DNA from: Lobosporangium transversale
Taxonomy: Eukaryota; Mortierellomycota; Mortierellomycetes; Mortierellales; Mortierellaceae
Direction: 5' to 3'
Assembly: GCF_002105155.1 (NCBI RefSeq)
Contig: NW_019028985.1
Location: 868,001 to 932,000, forward strand
DNA: 64,000 bases
The notes below the pieces were generated by a model. It made no database searches. It had not been told where the DNA came from and saw nothing but the letters and a program-made list of their open reading frames with translations. Positions 24,701 through 35,259 of this stretch are shown in pieces (within the stretch, counting starts at the first letter, position 1; every line of letters starts with the position of its first letter). A program made the translations under genes and the position numbers.

Positions 24701-25362
24701 GATCAGCCTTTGATACATTGCATTACTTGACAGCCTCACATAAAGACAACAGCTATATTATTACCAGAAATGGATACTTCTTCCCATTCGTCTTCATCCT
24801 CGCTGCTACGATCCTCATCCATATAAAATTCAGATTCATTATCACTTTCAAGCGTAGGTAAAATAATACCAGCGCTGTTCTTCTCTTCTTCCTCAGCCGC
24901 GGAGCTTGTTGCCGATACCATATCGGTATCTGGACTCTCAACTTCATTTTGCTCTTGCTTGACATTATTTCTCTGTCTCCGTTTTCGTGTTAACAAAGAT
25001 GAAGGCACTGTCTCTTCCACCGCACGCTTTTTACTTTTGACAGCTGAAGAATCCGCCTTTTTTTGCAAACAGGGGACTTTAATGGCTAGTTGTTTGGAAG
25101 ATGAAGAGGATACTGCAGGTGTCTCTGATTCGAAATCGCTGTCTTCAGACATGTCAACTTTAATGAGCTTGCCATTCTTTTTGCGTAAGTTGGTGGCGTT
25201 TTGTGTCGAATGTCTAGTAGTTCTACGTGAGTTGACGGTGGCACTGTCCGCTACAATGGACATACTACTTGATGCGATCGAGGAATTGCCATCACCTTGG
25301 ACATTGATGTCGCTTCTTCGTCCCTGCTTTTCAGCTGCATCTTTTCTTGATCTGGGTGCCAT
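21767..25362 (-). CDS. DNA damage recognition protein Rad4/XPC
   Basis: Nine exons: 24765-25362, 24524-24641, 24075-24351, 23608-23992, 23373-23528, 23038-23272, 22398-22942, 22268-22323 and 21767-22162. They join in frame to 921 aa. Rad4/XPC finds helix-distorting lesions and starts global-genome nucleotide excision repair, working with Rad23. Seen: an acidic, lysine-rich disordered N-terminus (1-200); a transglutaminase-like domain across exons 3-5 (ILIHQTHLMCLIANGLLRN; VFWTEVYSTLSRKWITIDP); the linking motif DVTRRYTSMWN; then BHD1 (NHPLYALERHLKKYEVLYP), BHD2, and BHD3 (GRNIAHIARLLGVDYVEAV, TGFEFHSRRSMPVIQGIIV). A charged C-terminal tail follows. Intron 5 uses a GC donor (GCAAGT); the frame and the conserved YDED/DVTRRY join require it. 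The intron 2 acceptor was chosen at 24352 to keep the frame. Confidence 0.95.
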
Positions 25363-26012
25363 GGAGGAATGGTGAAAGAAGACAAGGCTAATAAGTTGCA
25401 TATTAGGAAACACATTAAGTTTCATTCAACTGAGAATGCGTCATTGGACATAAAGTCGTCACTGGAAAGGACGCACATTCCGCATATCCAACTTTCTTTT
25501 TTGCCTATTATGTGTTATACGGCACAGCTCCTTTCACAGGGCCAAAAGTTCTTCTTCGCACTCTTTGAACGCTTGGACAGTGGCCTCTCTCCTCACTCTC
25601 TTCCTATCTTCTTTCTCTTTAGTTCTTGATTTATTCAACTTGCGCAGTAAAGCTAGCGAGAAAAAGCCTTCGAGAGGGAGGGACTAAGTCGAGCTCAAGG
25701 TATTTGTTCTGATGTTCAATGCGCGAAGGAGCAGCCGTATTGAACATCGAAGCCATCGTAGACCTTGATACCAATATACTGTATGTGCTTGCAAAGGAGC
25801 CCCTATCGGACATAGTCGGGACACGAGCATGACTGAAGGAGGCCCCTCTTTACGTTCGCAGCAACGGAGTACTCTACTCCAGATTCTTCGAACGACTTCA
25901 CCACAAACATTGAAGAACGAAAGAACGATTAGAACCTATCCATATACAGTCAAACTTGTGAAAATCTCGATTTTTGACACATACCTCTCTCTCGACAAAT
26001 TTCTCATATACT
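25363..26012. other. Intergenic upstream of Rad4/XPC
   Basis: No clear gene. A minus-strand ORF at 25631-25813 (60 codons) and a plus-strand ORF at 25829-26179 overlap coding-like stretches without recognisable domains. Confidence 0.4.
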
Positions 26013-26159
26013 ATGGCCTTTGCGTCCGCGGGGCTCACTGCCATTGTTCTCGCCAGCATTCCTCGGTCATACTGCAAAAGCGTTGCAGGCTGTATTCCAT
26101 TTTTGACCTTGAAATACTATGTCCTGAAGCCCTGGTCAATGGGTCCCTGCAATTTGTAG
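26013..26159 (+). pseudogene. Possible truncated 5' end of a small membrane or signal-anchored protein
   Basis: A 48-codon ORF starting MAFASAGLTAIVLASIPRSY, with one hydrophobic segment followed by LKYYVLKPW. It stops abruptly. It resembles the N-terminus of a longer protein whose remainder is missing, but I cannot name the family with confidence. It directly adjoins the decayed-repeat region, which fits truncation. It may also be chance. Confidence 0.25.
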
Positions 26160-26326
26160 ATAAGGAAATCATTTCGTAAACTGCGCTTCCTTTCTAGTCC
26201 ATGTGTCTTCAAAGCCTTGAGCCAAGGCTTCAGAAGGCTGTTTGTGTCTACGTGCCGATAACCCAATTGAGTAAATTAGAATGTCGGGGAATGAGATTTA
26301 TTGAAGCAATCATATACTACTGTTGT

Positions 26327-29250
26327 TTACTGGTGCTTCATCTTACCTCTCTCACAAAAGGTACCCACAAGGAAAACTAGTTTCTGACCCGAAGAGTCAA
26401 GGGCAGTATCAGAATAGCCCTGATTTGCCAGATTGAGGTCACTTCCCAGACGCCTCAGATATAATCGATCACATGGTTGAGGATACTCCACCTCTACAAG
26501 AGCGCACATCTACGCGTATTTTGTCGCGCATTCAAGCTTTGGTTGAAATACTCAACAGTTGCAAGTTGTTAAGTGAGAAATGGTTACTGAGAATCAGAAA
26601 ACTAAATCAGACACGCACAGCCTTTTAACCGGCTAGTTAAAAAAAAAGATCGGTTTATGGTACACCACCATCCATAAAATTTTAACTGTCGGTTGTTTCC
26701 TGATATAGCAAAAGTTAACCGATTTAACCGGTTAAGGCCAGTGCTCCGTGAGAATTCCAGAGATTCTCAAAATCGCTGGTCTGAGTGAACTTTTTAGTTT
26801 TATCCTCCAACAATGCAATTTCCTTCACAATAAAATTACCTTTATTAGGCCAATTTCCGAGCTATGAAATGTCTGAATAGGATTCAAGGATGCAATACCA
26901 AGAAATAGATCCCTATCGAATACAAGTCATTTTTTCAACTTCAATTTATAATAAGTACTTTTATATATGACCCTCAATCATCAGTAGTGCGCCACGAAGA
27001 GATCAAATCTGATAAAGAGAATAAAAATGGGGTCTACATAAAAGAACATGGTGGTTATATTTTTTATAAAACTATAAGTCACGGATCGATAATTTAGTAA
27101 TCCAGATTTATGGCGCACATTGTCATCAGTCACTGGTGAAAAAAAAAAATTGTAGGTCCTGATGCACCTGTGAAAAAAAAAAAAAAAAAAAAAAAAACAC
27201 CGGTTAAAAACGCTGATCAGTTCTAACTCTGAGAGATTTATGAAACCATTTTCAAGGGTAGACAACGGAGCAAGCTTTCGACTGTTGATGCAAACTTTGT
27301 TCAGTCGAATAAAATTCTCTATTGCGGATATACTAGGGTCGACACTGCTTATCGCGTCTACAGGTAGCAGACCCATCGATCTGCTATAAAAGGAATGGAT
27401 ATGTTAGCATACCATTTGCTGCTACCCTGCTCAATGAAAAACATAAGTGGAGATATAGCGCCTATCAGAGCGAGGCGTGCGTACCTTTTCACAAAGCACC
27501 TGTGCACCCCCTTAACTCGATCTTAAGCTGCGCGGCAGTTGATCTTAGAATAGTAGACCCTGGATAGCATATTCTTTTATTGATCGAACCAGTGCCCGAC
27601 ATATATGGCAAAAAGTCCTTGGCCTTGTGGATAAAGTTGAACACATGAAGATCCTTCGCATTGCCAGTTGGAGGCCTCTTGTTGTTAATGCACACGAGAA
27701 GCGATGATAGGAAGGCCGTACTGGCATACTTCTTTTCATTCTCATCATCTTCTGCAACGCCACCTTTCTCGGCTCGTTTAGGATCCTCATTACTGGGCAC
27801 ACTTTTGCTTAATATACGTGGGCAGACAAGGCCGAGCAATTCTCTGTCTGAAGCACTGATACAGTAGCTGGAAGCTGTTCAACGTACTGACCAACAGCTC
27901 TCTGACAAGTGCGCTTGGTCTCCGAAGCATGGCGGACAACTTCTTGGAGGCAAGTCTTGATCTTAGATCTCGGTTGAGGATTATCATTCAATTCTCTATT
28001 TAGGTTGCCGTTGATAGTCCCGATATCAGGAATCCTAGTTGGGTGCTCATACTGCATAGCCCTGACCATATCATTTTATCCACGTCATCCACCGCTTTTC
28101 GTAGCTTTGTCGATTTCTCTTTCTGCTTCTTCTTCTGCTACTTGTTATAGTCAGGAGCATTCGCATTGATATTGCCTTTATGCTATTTCCATTTGTATTG
28201 CTTCATGATTTCTGGGGGGGCATGCTCGAGCTTTCGGGAACGGGTCTTGAACGGATACCGCTCTCAATACTTGTATTTCCTTCCTGAAACATGAGGAGGC
28301 ATTTGGGCAGGATCTTGGTCGATAGAACGAAAGACATTGAATGAGTTCGTATACTTGATCGTCTGGGATGGACTGTCGACAGAGTCAATGTCCATACGAA
28401 GGACGCCTTACTATTAATCAGCTGATTAGTTCCCTCTTATTCCTTCATCTACCAGAATATCTATATACACATATAGCGGGTACTCCCAAAATAGAGGTTG
28501 AATTTTTGGATCATTTACACTAGCAGATATTTCAAGGCTCATTGCATTCCTATAGGTTTTGTCGATTAACAATTAAACTGGTTCCTGAATTATCTTTATA
28601 ACCAATGAAATCTTCCTGTAGGCCTGCTTGGCGCCTTCTCTGTTTGTTTAGCTCCACTTCTGCAGCCACCGGTATCTTCACTGATTTTCGTGTAAAAGAT
28701 CAAGGATGGAATTAGCTCTCGACAAACGCGTGAGACATAGTCATGACTTTATCAGAGCCCAAATCGGAGCATATACCTGGCCCTGGTTCCCAAGCTGGAT
28801 GCGAGTCCAAGATATCCCACAATTGCTCAAGGACACTGACAACTGCAAGGGCCAGGTTGCGTCTGAGTGAAGATTTACTTGCATATTCAAGCCTATATTG
28901 CTGAGGCTCGATCTCCTTAGGCTGAACCAAAGGTACGACTTCTGACAGTGTAGTGATGGAGTTAGTTCGTATATAGGATAACGAGCATTTATCCTTAATA
29001 TTATTACATTTTTGTTTCCCTGGAGGTGACATGGCCTGCGACGCATTAGTGCAGCATATCGGGGAGTGGCTTTATTAGCTTGTTGGTCAAAGGAAACCGT
29101 GATAACCAATCGGACCTCTCTAATCAGACCTGGCCTCTTCCACGACCTATAGCAGCATGCACTCTCAAAGATATGTGCAAAAGCCGCGGTTGTGACACCT
29201 ACAATAGATATCATCGCATCGCGGTGCTGCTCTTGATAATAATTCAAGTT
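26327..29250 (-). pseudogene. Decayed, unrecognised gene of repeat type (minus strand)
   Basis: Several coding-like fragments lie in the same orientation and are broken by stops and frameshifts. From 5' to 3' on the minus strand they include 28712-29247, 28203-28420 (RMDIDSVDSPSQTIKYTN), 27545-28069 in two or three frames (LNRELNDNPQPRSKIKTCL; KRPPTGNAKDLHVFNFIHKA), 27230-27376 (ISAIENFIRLNKVCINSRKL) and, beyond an inserted element, 26327-26520 (VEVEYPQPCDRLYLRRLG). Composition and fragment spacing suggest one protein of roughly 700-900 residues, probably a multicopy or mobile-element-borne gene. I do not recognise the family. No catalytic motif was identified. Confidence 0.45.
26618..27215. 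mobile_element. Putative non-autonomous DNA transposon with TTAACCGG-type termini
   Basis: The left end reads CAGCCTTTTAACCGG (26618-26632). The right end, read on the other strand from 27215, is CAGCGTTTTTAACCGG, an imperfect inverted terminal repeat differing by one base and one extra T. The left sub-terminal 120 bases repeat the TTAACCG motif, including the perfect 12-base palindrome TTAACCGGTTAA at 26724-26735. Such motif clusters are seen at hAT-like ends. The right end falls inside the decayed gene (after ELELIS) and further fragments of coding-like sequence resume beyond the left end. No 8-bp target duplication is visible; only ATCAG recurs near both ends (26606-26610 and 27216-27220). 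No transposase is encoded. Confidence 0.45.
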
Positions 29251-31289
29251 GGCTGCAGTTATTGGTGCCCCTTTGCACTAACAGCCGCATACAGCCGCAA
29301 CAAGAAGGACCTCTATCGCATATTAATACTGGAAATGCAAAGAACGAGGCAACAGCAGTTCATCTGTCGGATACCGAGGCCATGAGCCTTTATAAACGTA
29401 TGGAAAAGTTGAGGTCTCTCTGTAATTGTTGGGTATAAGGAGCCCCGAACACTACTGGTCCGTAAGGGCGATCCATATTTATTATACATACCTATGAGCA
29501 GGTAATGGCTTCTGTGGCTCTCGAGCCCTTACAGGTGAATTAGAAGCGCAAAACCTAAAATGAACTAAGAGTCTTCAGGATATGGATCATTACTGCAAGG
29601 CTTTATTTGCCTAAGTAACACCAGGCCTACCCTCCGCATCTGTCTAGCACCACTCCACCATTCAATATCATATTAATAAATTGACATGATACACCTCGAT
29701 TAGTGTGCAGCATGTCGCCGTCTCTGTTGACCAATATTTATCGAATATATTCTCCTAGGTTTGCAAAGCTGACTGGCGGAAGCTGTGTCTGATTGGAGTA
29801 GAAAGAGGAATACACTGGAACATCATTACATAGACTCTTCTTCGTCATCCATCCCGATTATTTTTTAGACTAATACATCATATAATGAGGGAAATTAGTT
29901 TCTCCCTTTTTGATGTGCCCCTATTAACAACGCTGATACTTATGATCAGCGTACAGTACAACGTCAGTTCAATTGCACTTTGTCAATCTGGTTGCCGACG
30001 TGTGTGCTCAGTTTCATTTAATGAATTGCTTTTTTTTTGAGGCTGTGATATTGGGTATGTGCATGATACGTGGACAGAATACATGAATAGGCTGGAACAT
30101 GTCCTCAAAATAGTCGAATGTGCTGTGCTCGCGTTGCAAAAGATGGGCTTTTTTCCTCAATGTGAGCACATTACATTAATCATAATGAATTGAAGGCAAA
30201 AGAAATTATTGAGATTGACTCGAATTATAGACGTACGAGACAATGCTACACGCTTCATTGCCCTAATATATACCTAACTTGAGAGTATAATAATGTTTTT
30301 TTTAAAAAGAAAGTGCAAAACTACATGGAGAAAAATGGTGCAAGGCGCTTTCCTTGTATTATTGGTGCAATTTTATAAAGCAATATGAATTATCCATGTG
30401 GAGTGAAAATTATACCTGCAGGCTGTATGTTTATTTTATGTAGTCAATGTTTGATTCCCTGGGTTTAATCAACCGTGAGTGCCAAAGACGACAAAAATCA
30501 AAAACGATAAAAGGGGCGCGTGTATTTGTCGAATGAATAAATCAATTTTCTTGGTATATGCTGTTGCTGTTGTTTGAATCTTTGTTTGTTTGTTGATTCG
30601 CATAGAAGAATGGAGTGCCACCATGAGCTTTTGACTCCGAGCAGTTGGTGGAACCATCAATTGCAAGTGTAAAAAGATCAAAGGTGCATAAATATTATTA
30701 ATGTTGAAGTGATTTGGGCAAGCAAGGAATGCATGCTCGAAAATAGAGTCTACAAATAATCATGCAATACATCGTTTAGTTGTCCTATGCCCTCTTGCAA
30801 AGTTTGAGTGTGTACTGCAACAAGTAGAAAGAGCCTCCATCCCACTTTTCTTTCTCTGTTGTCGACTTTCTTCGCGCCATGTTATTATTTGTTTGTCATC
30901 CAGTATAAAATCATTCCACCCTTTAGACTTCTTTCCTACCACCTTTTTACAACATCCAGTTTTTTGTCTCCTCGGTGAGCCGTGCATCCTCCTCTTTTCT
31001 CTTCTCTTAATCTTCTCAGCGAGCAAATCCTCCGCTTTCTTACCTTTATTTTGCACTATTTTAATATCAGCAAAGCTATTGAACGAACATTTTGTCTGTT
31101 TGCTTTGCACATACTTTTTTGGCGTTTAAGTTTTTGTCCACTCCACAAAACTGAGAACTTCATTCCTTGTTCATTCTCTCATTCCATTGCGCCAAATCTC
31201 TTGCTCATTAGCCATCAACAGAAAACCATAGCAATACCCTTTTTATTTTATTATTTTTTTGTATATTTTTTATAATTTCACTACACAAA
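29251..31289. other. Long gene-poor region before the receptor cluster
   Basis: No supported gene. Contains a perfect 8-bp hairpin (29930-29952) and AT-rich DNA. The last 400 bases are pyrimidine-rich on the plus strand and likely carry the promoter and 5' UTR of the first receptor gene. Confidence 0.5.
29930..29952. repeat. Perfect inverted repeat (hairpin)
   Basis: ACGCTGAT and ATCAGCGT flank a 7-base loop ACTTATG. The arm ACGCTGATCAG also occurs at the right end of the putative transposon (27210-27220), and CGCTGATAC recurs near 34357. Confidence 0.5.
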
Positions 31290-34104
31290 ATGATGCTATC
31301 ACTACCTAGACGTACGTTGACTCTGTGCGCACTACTGGCAGCCGTTACGTTCACGTTAGCCCAACAATCAATTAGTGCTAGTACCATTACAATGACTGCT
31401 GATGTAAATACAACCACACCTACTACCAACTTTTTTCTCCCAACCAGTACCCCTCCTTCATTACCACCATCAATATCCCAACCTTCTCCCCCGGCACCCG
31501 GCCAAGGAACACATATTTGCCCTGGCCCATTGATCCCTAACACACATAACCTCAGTATACAGACATGTATGGAAGGATGCTGCATCAAATGTCCGGCGGT
31601 TAACAGCTTCTATGAGCCAAACAAGGTGGAAAATGTCCTGTATATAGCTTATGTGACCCGTCAGGTCTCATTGGTCTTCGCTGTCTTCATGGCACTCTCA
31701 TACTTGCTCCTTCCGGGAAAAAGGTCACAGCCACACATTTCAGTTCTCTTCTTGACAGTATCATTATCACTCTGGTACGTTTCATTTGATATTATGCCTG
31801 GCATATCTAATGCCTGTATCAATGAATTCGAACACTCCACAGGACAAAACTCGAAGCTATGCGGCATTCAGGGCGTGCTGATCATCTATTTTACTCAGAC
31901 CTGCTCACTCTGGTGTTCCCTGCTCATTTACAAATTGCATATGGTAAGGCACAAGCAATGTTCGTTATTACTTGACTCAGCTACTGCTTGCCAAGTATAG
32001 ACTGATATGTGGTGCAAGGGGTTAGTGATGAACCACAGTAGCGACACCATGCAGATCCATGGCACTTACTATTTTTTATTTTTATTTTTATTTTTTCAAT
32101 TGACCCCGGCTTCTAGCTGGCTGTGTGGCGGAGTGACATTATTGATCGCTATTATGGCTGGCTCACAGGCTTTTGTTGGATCTTTCCATTAGCGTTTGCC
32201 ATACCTGTTGCTGTTAAGAATCTGTCACAGTATCCGGGCATCGGATTCAGCTGCCTCGTCAGCACAGAAAACCTCAACACATACCTGTTTTACCCGATCG
32301 CCATTTATATATATCCAGGCATATTGGCCCATGCCTTTACGGTCGCCAAGATGGTCCATGTAAGGATTCAAATACTTTTGATGTCTGCTTTGAAACTATC
32401 TTAAACTTATCAAGAATCTTATTTTAATTTGTATTTCAGTTAGCAATTTTGACTTCTAATCTTGACGCTGGCTTGTCGGAGCTGTCATCAAGTGCGAAAA
32501 TGAGAATCACTACGACCATGCAAGCCAAACGACTCCTCCGTGGCCAATGGCGCCCTGCTTTAATGGTTGGAACAGTGTTAGCCTCTCTGACAGTATTCTG
32601 GCTCTTCTATTTCATAGAGGCTCGCCGCCTGGCGCAAGACACAGATTGGATTGCGGGTTGGCTGGAATGCGTCAATGAACACGGAAAAAAGATGTTGCCC
32701 CCTGATGAAGTACAGACCATCTGTGCCAAAGTAGTTGCATCACATCTGCCGTCTATCCCATGGTTCACTGTAGCCGAGATGCTTCTAGCTGTGATTGGCA
32801 TTATTGTAGCGCTGGTCTTCATTACCAAAGCAGAGTTTTGGTCAGATTGGGGCTTCCTGCTCAGTAACATTCTTAGTCGTGGCAAATTGGGGAAAGGCAA
32901 TCGCGGACAAAGGTCGCACGACGGTGTGAAACCACCAGACATGGAGCGTCCTCGCTACAACAACCCCAGCTCATATCAATACAATGATCCTAATATAAAG
33001 AAGGGAGTTCGTGTTGGATATAATGATACTCTGCCTGATCACCTTAAAGGACACAATGGATTGGTCAACCTGGATTATAGCCCCCATAGCAACCAGGCTG
33101 CGCAACAGCACAACATGGACGATCTCTTCGATAAGGAGTACGGTTTGCCAGAAACTGATTTACAGAGGAATTTGAGTTATGGGTCCAAAGCAGATATAGC
33201 GTCTACCTCATTGCCCAGTACAGAACCGCCACACTACCTCACAGGCAGCGTTCAGAACCCACATTTAGGCGATATTCTCGGTAACTACTCATCAGCCCAG
33301 GAGAATAAAGCATGGACCATCGATACCCAAACGCTGACCAATCCAGTAAAGGCGTATCTGGTCGCGAATGACAGCAGTGATCGCTATGTGGATCAGCCTG
33401 TTGTCCCACTCCCAGTGCCACGCGCTAGTATCAAAACAAGAGCTAACCATCAGCAAGCATCATCCCCCATATTCCTTTCCAGCCCGACTCATTCACCAAT
33501 GTTTGCACAGACATCTCTTTCACCAATGCCACCAAAGCCCTCCAATCAGCTATCTATGCCATTTGCAGTTAGGCAATCTTTGCCGGATTCAGCGACAAGC
33601 GTACAACCTCAACCTTCTCCAATTGCACCAGCAGCAATGACGACGTCGGCCCCTCCTACATCAACAAACATGGCCTTTTATAACTGGAATGACAGCACAG
33701 ACAAAATTATGGTAGCCTCGCGAGAAAGTATAAGTGGCATCAATGGCCGCGTTGGGAATGGAGGAGCTACAGCAGCTGTAGTATCTGTCAAAGGATCTAG
33801 TAAAACTTGGCAGAAGAAACAGAGTCCTGATTCAGTGAAACGAAATAACAGCACCGGCAGTGCAAGTCATACCAAGGATATCTCTAATTTTTATGCAAGA
33901 GGCAGGCCGATAAAAACCCCAAGTACATTGGATCTGCGAACCAAAAGCCTATCGCCTCCAGCTATACCTCGGAAGAGCCCTGCAAGGCAAAATAGCCTGC
34001 ATCAACGAAAACTCTCGGAGCCAAACAAAGAGCAACAGCAAAAACAACTCATCTACTCAACCCCTATTTCAGTCACATTCCTGCCACAAACAGTAAATAA
34101 ATAA
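31290..34104 (+). CDS. Frizzled/Smoothened-like seven-transmembrane receptor 1
   Basis: Exons 31290-31943, 32117-32359 and 32440-34104, all with GT-AG introns, give 853 aa. A signal peptide (MMLSLPRRTLTLCALLAAVT) precedes a Ser/Thr/Pro-rich ectodomain and a short cysteine cluster: CPGPLIPN, then CMEGCCIKCPAVNSFYEP. This matches the truncated extracellular motif of fungal and Dictyostelium Frizzled/Smoothened-like proteins rather than a full Frizzled cysteine-rich domain. Seven hydrophobic helices follow, the first starting at VLYIAYVTRQVSL, the last at WFTVAEMLLAVIGIIVALVF. The cytoplasmic tail of about 400 residues is disordered, rich in Ser, Pro and Gln, with PxxP-type and KSP motifs. Ligand and signalling partners are unknown; fungi lack Wnt. 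A paralogue with the same plan and equivalent intron positions follows 1.2 kb downstream. Confidence 0.85.
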
Positions 34105-35259
34105 ATAATCATGAATGACGGAGAGTTTGTTTTGCATCTTGCGCTTGGACGACTCTATGCATTGGGATACATGATTAATAAGTTTGTGCAACTCAACTAA
34201 TTTACTAAAAGTGACGGAAAATTTGAGAAAGAACGCGGTTTTTTTTTTTTTTTTTTTTTTTTTTCATTCTTGGATTGAGTGATTAGTTGAAGTGAAGTTC
34301 TTGTGCCAGAAAAAAGGGTGGATATGCCCTTCAAAAAAAAAAAAAAAAAAAAAAAGCGCTGATACTACGTCCACTCAGTTGGCGATCAGAGCAAAGACAT
34401 TCATGAAAAAGGACAGTGCTTTTAGCATTATATCTTACTATTAAACGAGGCTCCATTGGTGGTATGGGTTCCAATTAAAAGAGCAATCACCATCTTTTTC
34501 TGCTCTTGCGCAAAGCTCCTATACTGTTGCTTCAGAGTGGGTTGGACACAAATGCCTTCAACTTTTTCTTTTTATTATCTGAACTGGGTGCAAAAAAAAA
34601 TTAACTAGAAAAATGACACTGTTTTATTAGTGATGCGCAACCAACAACATAACACAACGCATATTCTGACACATATGCATAAGTGCCAATGTGACTTTAA
34701 GACTAATAGATGAATGTAAATGAATGCACTGCAGTACATTAAGGAAAATGGGCGCTGATTCGGTGCACTAAAGAAATGGAAGGGTCCCCTGCTGCGTACA
34801 ATAAAAAAAACAGCTCTCATCTTAACGGCTTTAGAATATATTCGCTGAGGAAAGAGATTGGACTATGAAATAAAGTTTCAACCAACATTTAATCCATGCA
34901 CGTTCTCTCTCAATGTCCGACCCCGGGCCCAAAGATGCCTTGAGCACCAGGCATCGGTCTTTTTTTCATTTGTTCATTCGCTGTAGTTCCTTGCCAATCT
35001 TTTGGCCTGTGCCTGTTTTTTACTTACCTGTGCTTGTCTTGTTCCCACAACTTCACTCTACTTTTACTCCTCTCCACATTCCCTTTCTTCATCACACCAC
35101 ATTACTTCTTCTGTAAACCACCACTGATTAATGACACTAAAATTCCTTGTTGGCGTAAGAAACACTAGCGACTAAAGCTGAGATACGACCCGTCAGTATT
35201 ATAAGATCCGGCCCTTCATCCATCCTCCCACATAGATCCCTTTCAAATCAGGCAGAATA
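34105..35259. other. Intergenic between the two receptor genes
   Basis: No gene seen. Includes a third T-core-A arrangement (34239-34355) and a pyrimidine-rich leader before the second receptor. Confidence 0.5.
34239..34355. repeat. T-core-A arrangement, copy C (structure only)
   Basis: T run of 26 (34239-34264), a 68-base core, A run of 23 (34333-34355). The core does not obviously match copies A and B, so only the arrangement is shared. Confidence 0.4.
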
